From Tausonia pullulans (taxonomy: Eukaryota > Basidiomycota > Tremellomycetes > Cystofilobasidiales > Mrakiaceae): a stretch of DNA of 64,000 nucleotides. The translations under genes were made by a program, and so were the position numbers. Positions 56,519 to 64,000 of this stretch are shown here, one piece after another. Numbering within the stretch: position 1 is the stretch's first letter; each line of letters begins with the position of its first letter. Under the pieces are notes generated by a model, which ran no database searches, was not told the origin of the DNA, and saw only the letters and a list, made by a program, of their open reading frames with translations. The stretch is from NCBI GenBank assembly GCA_951802195.1, contig OX637627.1:248001-312000 (forward strand). The letters are read 5' to 3'.

Positions 56519-57384
56519 TGTGGCGATGGATTGAGTGATGGAGATTAAGAGAGAGCGAAGACGAAGTGGTCGTTGATAGCCAGCAAGCTAGGGTCGCATC
56601 GAGACGTCATCAGCGCTACAACTTCCGGACGCGACGCTGGCTTGGACGATCCCTCTCAACCACTATCAAGATATGCAGGCTAGCGCCTCGCGTTGATAAC
56701 GTGAACACCCATTTTCTATCCTTCGTTATAAGAAATCGCTCAATTACATCATTTTTCGGGAGAGGGAATCGTGCCAGCCGTCGCGGCGCGCAAGGCATGG
56801 TGGACGCCGCGTTTCTTCGAGGACTGGGCCGACAAGCACGAGTTTCAGGGTAGATTCCTCACAGAAGACGGCGACGACCCGGACGCCATCTACTTCATTT
56901 TCCTCATCAATACAGCTACAGATCCCTGCACCCTTCGGTGCCTCCCTCACCTGCTGTCGTTCTTCTTGACGACGTCGCTTGTCCACAGGGATGCAAAGAG
57001 CAGCTCTCTCTGTCGCATCCAGCATCCCCTCCTTCCGAGTACCAACAAAACCATCGTTCCCCAACCATGCCTCGCATGCACTCCAGACCCTGCCTCGCGA
57101 TATCTACCGTCGCGGATCTCCTCGACTTTGTAAATGCCCTGGGAGCCGGACTTCAAGCCGTGCGCAAATCTCTCGCCGGAAATTGGGTTCCTCTCAGCTT
57201 CTGTTCAGAGCCCTGGCGAAGGAAAACCGTCGAGCTCTTTGGCTTGTAGTCATGGGTCGATGAGGACGGCCGCCCGCAGTCACTCGTGGCCTTGGTTTTG
57301 GGGGTCGCTGAGCGGCGTGCCTCGAGATTTCATGACTGCTATTGATTCCGTGTGTGGCTGAGGCAGGACTCTCACCAAATCACT
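56519..57384. other. intergenic region, UCH / CTK3
   Basis: 870 bp. It contains a plus-strand frame (56771-57133) whose first half, ARKAWWTPRFFEDWADKHEF and DGDDPDAIYFIFLIN, looks moderately protein-like, but it has no known motif and degrades into low complexity. It is not called as a gene. The region next to 56518 should hold the UCH promoter. Confidence 0.35.
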
Positions 57385-58044
57385 TCAGAATTCGCTGACT
57401 TTATCAGTATGTCCTGCTGACCAGTTCTCCAAGCCGGGCGTTAGGGCATCGAGCTGGAGCGTCATGTAAACCTCGTCGATGGCATCGGGGTGGATGAGCC
57501 GTTTCGTCCGCCCACTGTGCAAGATATTTGATCGGGATACGGTCTCAGCGGACTTCATGCCAACAGGGCGTGCGCAAGGAGGCGAATAGGCCAGGACAGA
57601 GGAGACACGCGTGATTAACCTGCATCGCGCTCATGAGATTGAGGATGCCCTCTCGCGTCGCCGGAACGATAAAGTCAATGACCTTGGCCAGGTCCCGGGT
57701 CACATAACTGAGGTATCGGGCTTCGGGCATTCCGACGTAGAGGCTCGTCTCGCACAGAGAGTCGAGGAGGTCCAGACGTTGAGGACGTTGAGCGTGCCTT
57801 GGCAGATGTTGTACCTCGTCAGCACACGACTTGCGAGAAGGGGAGACGGACAAGCAGATATAGGCGGCCCACACACCTTTTCGCACTCGTCGATCATGCA
57901 GTCCCAGAGGTCCTCGCCACATCGAGAGCTGTACTTCATGGCGAAGGCGACGACCTTCTGTATTGATTGCTAGGAGGCATTGAGTCGCTTCAAGAGGCCA
58001 AGGGGCTGCATCCTGACCTCGAACGCGTCGAACGAGGACGACAT
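57385..58044 (-). CDS. CTK3: CTD kinase subunit gamma Ctk3-like, with in-frame UAG at codon 25
   Basis: Third subunit of the CTDK-I kinase (Ctk1-Ctk2-Ctk3), which phosphorylates Ser2 of the RNA polymerase II tail; the N-terminus is a CID-like helical domain. The start MSSSFDAFEVRMQPLGLLKR is followed by LNAS, a TAG codon (57972-57970), then QSIQKVVAFAMKYSSRCGED and LWDCMIDECEK in the same frame. Later exons read RLDLLDSLCETSLYVGMPEA, RYLSYVTRDLAKVIDFIVPA, TREGILNLMSAMQ and KRLIHPDAIDEVYMTLQLDA. Homologues have LNASQQSIQK, so the TAG sits where Gln is expected. It may be read through, removed with a possible 48-nt in-frame intron (58017-57970), or be a true lesion or sequence error. The residues joining exons 2 and 3 (near 57815) match the family poorly, so that boundary is uncertain. 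Confidence 0.72.
57964..57972 (-). other. CTK3: candidate stop-codon readthrough context UAG CAA UCA in CTK3
   Basis: Reading minus strand 57972 to 57964 gives TAG CAA TCA, which fits the tobacco mosaic virus-type readthrough consensus UAG CAR YYA. The frame upstream and downstream is conserved Ctk3 sequence. Confidence 0.5.
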
Positions 58045-58573
58045 GGAAACAGGCGGTTCGTGGAGGTAGCTAACGGCCGGCCAGGGTCGCTGGTGGGAAG
58101 AGAAGGTGAGGGAGTCCGGCGGGCGCGAGTGTGCAGGATGGATGATGGAGATTAGATATGAGAGTCGCACTGTCGATGAGGGCATTCTGACAGGCGCACA
58201 GACCTGAGTGACACCAGCAACTAATGCCCAGGAAAACCACCAGATTCAAACGAGCGAAGAGCTCAGAAGTAGGCAAGGAGAGGTGAAGACGATAAAGGCC
58301 ATGGCAGAGGCCGACGCTTAGGAGATCCAAGGGAGCTAGAGATCGATATTCCAAGTACAAATTCATTGACGCAGCAGCGTCACGTTACACGCAGTAGCGC
58401 AACACCCCACAAGACACAACCCCAGACAAGGAGCACACCAAATTGAGACAAACGTAACAGAGGAGTAAATAAGGGAGACCGACCAAGGTTGAAAAGGCGA
58501 TAGAAAAAGTGCTGCAAGTGAGCGAGCAACGAAAGTAATGTACGAAGCGGGAGTAGGAAGATAATGAAGCATT
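58045..58573 (-). other. intergenic region, CTK3 / alpha-glucoside transporter
   Basis: 530 bp between two minus-strand genes. Nothing recognised beyond the expected CTK3 promoter and transporter 3' UTR. Confidence 0.45.
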
Positions 58574-61099
58574 CTAGATTCGCTCAACGTGGACGACGGC
58601 ATTGGCATGCTCAGAGGCCTCGCCTCCGTCGCTGAACTGATCGACCTTGGTGGTGGCGAACTTGCGAGCGGCTGCAAGTGATTGGGGGTTGAGAAGGGCG
58701 TGTCGTTGGTGGTCAAGTTCTCAAGCACGCGACAGTAGATAGCTGGGACCACTCACAGACGCGTCTCTCGAAGAGAACATCGAGCTCTCCAAAAGTGCGG
58801 CCTTTAGGTTCCGGGAGGCGGAAAAAGGTCCAGGCGACGCAGCACAAGCTGCAGAAGACGCCGGGGAAGCCGGACGAAGGTCAGCGTAAACCGCCAGCAT
58901 GGCGGGAGCGAGAAACAGACGGTACGCACCATATTCCAAACCAGAAGAAACCCGTCTTGGCTCCCCAGTCCCAGGCCTGGACGATGGAAGGAGAGCACGT
59001 CAGGACATGCGTGCGCGAGGTCGGGTTGATCGTCGTCAGGCGCGCGGTCGGCCTTGGCAACCTCCGCCACCTCTTCAGACTCACCTCAGGATTGAGCATG
59101 TAAGGGGTGATAACACCGTTGATGATAGCGATGGTATTATCTGTAGGGAAGAGAGGCAATCAGCAGGGAAGCTTTTCTGTCGCATGCCTGACTTCTGACT
59201 CACAACAAGCGCGAGCGAAGACGATTGTCTTGGCGCGGAGACGAGTCGAGGAGATCTCCGCGACAAGACAGTAGCAAACAGGCCCAACACTGATGTCGTA
59301 CACGAAAACGTAGAAGAGCAGCCTGTGAAACGCAGTTTGATAGATCAGAATAGGTTTTACAGCCAGGATCTGTCCGGCGAAAAGCACACTCACATTCCAC
59401 CGACCCCCCACGAGACATCAGTGATCTTGGAGGAAGGCGCTAGTCCAAGGCAGCCAATGACGAGGAGGATACCGACCATGATGACGAGACCGTATAGGTA
59501 GAGCGAGCGGCGGCCGATCCGGGTCATGAGGAACCAGGACGAGATGGTGCCGATAGCACCGATGGCGTACTGGCAGAGTGAAATGGTGAAAGCGTTCTCG
59601 GTGGCCATACCGGCCTGAGTGAGGAAGTAGGTCGAGTATCCCATGAAGGCCGATCCGCAGAGGTTCTGGATGGCCCAGACGCCGGCGGCGATCTCGGTGC
59701 GGCGACGGTCGATGCCCTTAAAGAGATCGAAGTAGGAGGTTCCCTCGTTGAGAGTCTTCTCGAGCTCATTGGTGTGAACAATCATCTGGGGGGGGGGGGA
59801 GGGAACGGTCAGAGAAAAATCGGACTTGGAAAAGGACTATAAACACTCACAGCGATGGTAGCATCAGGGTCAAAGTCGGTGTTGCCAGGGGACGTGAGGC
59901 GGACAAGGGTCTGGCGAGCCTCGGAGATGCGACCGTGGCGTACGAGCCACCAAGGGGACTCGGGTGCGAACCAGCAGCCGATGAGGATGGGGACAGGCCA
60001 CATCCACTGGAGGGCGAAGGGAATGCGGAATCCCCACTCATCGTGCCTCTGGAGCATGCCCTTGAGAACGCCGGCAGCGATGAACTGGCCGATTACCCAG
60101 CAAAGGTTGACGTAAGTGGTGAGGTAAGCGCGAAGAGCAACAGGAACGATCTCCGAAGCGTAGGCGGTGGTGAGGGTCTGAAAGATTCCCCAGGGGACAC
60201 CCTGGAGAAACTGGCCGACGAGGAGGGTTGGAACGTTCTAAAGAAGAGAGCAGCGTAAGAACGGCTTGCCTGAGACACGAGGCAAAAATGAAGGCACACC
60301 TGAGCGAAGAAGGGGATGAAGAGGAGACCGATCATGAGGACGAGGGCCATCAAGATAGTCTTGCGGTATCCGACCTTCTCGGAGAGCCATCCGTTGAGCA
60401 TAAGGCCAAAGATAGATCCAACTGAGGAAGCGTTGGAGAGACCAGCCTGCCAAGAAGCAGCGATAAGGTATGTGCTAAGAGGGAAAGAATGTTAAGCCAT
60501 CGCACACTATTGATTATACGTCTGTGCGTGGGATTGTCTCACCCATCAGGCTGAAGGTCGCCGAACTTCTTCTTGAACTCCGGGAAGGCGTAGAAATTTC
60601 CGAGAAGAGTTGTGTCATAGCCCTCCATGATGATGGCAGTCGAGAGAAGGAGCGACCATCCAATGGCTTTGGGGTAGAGGCGAATCCCCTGCAGAGTGAA
60701 GGAAAGGCAGGATCAGATCGATACATCAGAACTAGCCAGCTCTGCATGCAGACTGACCTCGCGTAGGGTCATCTTGTGTTCAGCCTCAACACCTGCGCGG
60801 CTAAAGAGAGGAAGAGATCGATGAGCGTTCAGTCTAACGAGTGTCTGCGGAGGGGCGTGCCGCGCAGCGTTGCCATTTGGCACGGGGATAACCGTGACTC
60901 CAAAGCAGGCCGGCCAGATGGGGGCATGCAAACGTAGCGACGATGAGACAGGACGAGGAACAGGACGTTAATTACAGCGAAAACAGCTGAGTACTCACGC
61001 AGAGGCGACGGCGGGTGAGTACGAGCCATCGTCCTTCTCGGGGTAGGCATTCTCGACGTGCTGGTCGGATTCCTTGTAGTCGGTCTTTGTGTCGGACAT
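58574..61099 (-). CDS. MFS alpha-glucoside:H+ symporter (maltose permease type)
   Basis: Plasma-membrane sugar porter. The start [20 protein letters not shown] is a cytosolic tail, then [20 protein letters not shown], which carries the MEGYD signature of MAL-type permeases. Next come [37 protein letters not shown] (segment 2/3 loop with the G-R motif), [40 protein letters not shown] and the sugar-porter signature [18 protein letters not shown]. The C-terminal half shows [72 protein letters not shown] and [20 protein letters not shown], ending HVERI. About nine exons. Regulation is probably shared with the divergent alpha-glucosidase gene. Confidence 0.92.
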
Positions 61100-62546
61100 G
61101 GCGACGAAGGGAAGGAGAGAGAGGAGGGGACAAGAGAAAGCAATGAATGGGAGAGCTTGTCGAAGTTAGAGGGAAAACGGGGAGAAGTCGATGAGATGGG
61201 AATGGATTAAACCACGAGGGAGCTTTAAAGGAAGATGATGTGTTGAATGCAGTGTGGGGAAAGAGGCACAGATGAGAATCGACCTCCTTTTTGATTTATT
61301 CCCTGACTTCGCTCAGGAGGGCCTCCAGAGAGATGGCAGGCCCAGCTCGCAGAAGACGACTTGAGAAGCACTTGGGCGGCTTCTATCGGCCGCGGAAGTC
61401 GGGTCAAGAGAAACTGGCTCGGCAAGGACGGGAAATGAGTCCCAGAACCGGGTTCGTGAGGTGTGGCGCTTACCATCCGCCTTTGACCAAACTCGCGTCC
61501 TTTCTCTGATCGCACCGTCGCTCGCACGAGACAAGGCGGGCGGGCGGGAGGCAAGTCTCTTTCGCCGTCTCTCCTGAAATTGGCCATTGCCGCACCATCA
61601 CGCCTCAGAGCACCTGACCCGGTGCTGTTTTATGTTCGATACGCTCATCTTCTAGAGGCAACGCAGCTCGGCAGCAATTGCGCACCCCACTCATCTCTCC
61701 CACGGCCGCCCTCGCCTTCAGGGGACGGCGCCATCTCTCAAAGATGGTGCTATTGCCGCGAACGCGGGTCTCCCCACATCCAACGAAGCAAGTCACTGCC
61801 GCCGGCAACAGCATCGTTCTTGTAGAAACGGAGCCCTGTCGGAGAATGTTCAGCAGACCTGCAGCGACGTGGGGCTTAAGAAGGGAGGGTCAAATTGAGG
61901 TCGGCCTCTCTCCTGCATGGCGGAAGGCCGATCTCAAGCCTATATGCCCAACAATAAGTATGCACCACGTCTTCTAAATCTCTCTGTTCTCCTTATTAAG
62001 TTTCAAAAGTTCGATAAACCTCGATTTTTTCATCCTGGGCTGCGGCCTCGTTGTGGCGACGGCCGTTGCCGTTCGCCCCGAGTCAAGCTGGCCATCAACT
62101 CTAACGCACGCGCGCCGTGCATCTGGGAGGAGCGGCTTCAAAGGTGGCTTCGATTGTACGAAACGAGGCAGACAGTGTGCCATTTTCCCTCAACTTTTAC
62201 TCAAGTCTCCTCGGCTCCTAAGACTAGTGCCGCGGCCGTCGTTGTCCTTGGATAGGCCCGACTTGGCTCTTCTGACACCGCACCCTGCCGTCTCCAGCCT
62301 TCGCCTACCTTCCCGTACAAGTTGCCGCAAGAATGGGAGAGCCAGGGAGGACTGATGCGTTGCGTCGACAACAAGCGAGCCGGGAACCGAGAAACCGCTG
62401 CCGCCACCTCCCTCGCTCTTCACAGCAGTTGATCCCCGCTCGTCGTTACCCCTAATCTCTCACACCATCCTTGCTTTCCCTTCCCATCTTCTCCACTCAC
62501 CCCTCATTGCGCCTGACTTAACCCTCGCCTTCCTCTACACCTCAAC
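61100..62546. promoter_or_regulatory. shared MAL-type divergent promoter region
   Basis: 1.45 kb between the divergent starts of the transporter and the glucosidase. It contains GC-rich blocks, a (GCGG)n-like tract near 61535, and an imperfect 13-bp inverted repeat at 61895-61937. No gene was recognised in it. Co-regulation is inferred from the arrangement. Confidence 0.55.
61895..61937. repeat. inverted repeat in the MAL-type intergene
   Basis: Arms TTGAGGTCGGCCT (61895-61907) and AGGCCGATCTCAA (61925-61937) are complementary at 12 of 13 positions with a 17-nt spacer. It could be an operator for a dimeric zinc-cluster regulator or a small hairpin. Confidence 0.55.

Positions 62547-64000
<1,454 letters not shown>

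Noticed and set aside
57700-57830. Apparent frameshift in CTK3 exon 3 (GTLNVLNV in one frame, RLDLLDSLCET in another)
   Set aside because: An acceptor at GACGAG or TCGCAAG gives an open phase-0 exon into RLDLLDSLCET, so a frameshift is not needed. The alignment to the family is too weak to decide.

Overview
The window is nuclear DNA of a fungus, most likely a basidiomycete yeast of the Pucciniomycotina (Microbotryomycetes, red-yeast-like). This placement is inferred from GC-rich coding sequence, very dense short introns (commonly 5-14 per gene, about 50-100 nt), compact intergenes, and the mixture of fungal families: Ctk3, Hfi1/Ada1, Vtc1, Atg27, kinesin-5, PL26 lyase and a MAL-type gene pair. 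No rRNA, tRNA, CRISPR array, prophage or recognisable transposon was found. Exon structures were worked out by hand from GT-AG boundaries, reading phase and family motifs. For most genes the summed exon lengths are multiples of three. || Layout, left to right: a mitochondrial PP2C phosphatase (minus, cut by the left edge); HFI1/ADA1 of SAGA (plus); RPL35 (minus); a small secreted cysteine-rich protein (plus); kinesin-5/BimC (plus); an FGGY sugar kinase (minus); cyclin C SSN8 (minus), divergent from nicotinamidase PNC1 (plus); a degenerate Ran-like GTPase (plus); coatomer beta' SEC27 (minus), divergent from SEC14 (plus); VTC1 (plus); an MFS transporter (minus), divergent from a DENND6-type protein (plus); LSM3 (minus); a gene-poor 2.3 kb stretch; a PL26-type rhamnogalacturonan lyase (minus), divergent from ATG27 (plus); a ketopantoate-reductase-like enzyme (minus), divergent from an alpha/beta hydrolase (plus); SAP18, a UCH deubiquitinase and CTK3 (all minus); then an alpha-glucoside transporter (minus), divergent from an alpha-glucosidase (plus, cut by the right edge). 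|| Functional groups: HFI1, SSN8, SAP18 and CTK3 act on RNA polymerase II transcription or chromatin. SEC27, SEC14 and the DENND6-type protein act in vesicle traffic and phosphoinositide homeostasis. VTC1 and ATG27 belong to vacuole and autophagy biology. PNC1, the FGGY kinase, the MAL pair and the PL26 lyase are metabolic. The final transporter/glucosidase pair is a classic import-and-hydrolyse alpha-glucoside unit around one intergenic promoter region. || The most notable content is in RNA processing. Several genes keep their family motif and frame only if very small exons are used: 4 nt in PNC1, 8+9 nt in SEC14, 9 nt in the FGGY kinase and 12 nt in the alpha-glucosidase. The alpha-glucosidase also seems to contain a U2-like AT-AC intron. 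CTK3 has an in-frame UAG at a position expected to be glutamine, followed by CAA UCA, which fits the CARYYA stop-codon readthrough motif. A Ran paralogue has lost the P-loop lysine and the catalytic glutamine but keeps guanine-recognition motifs.
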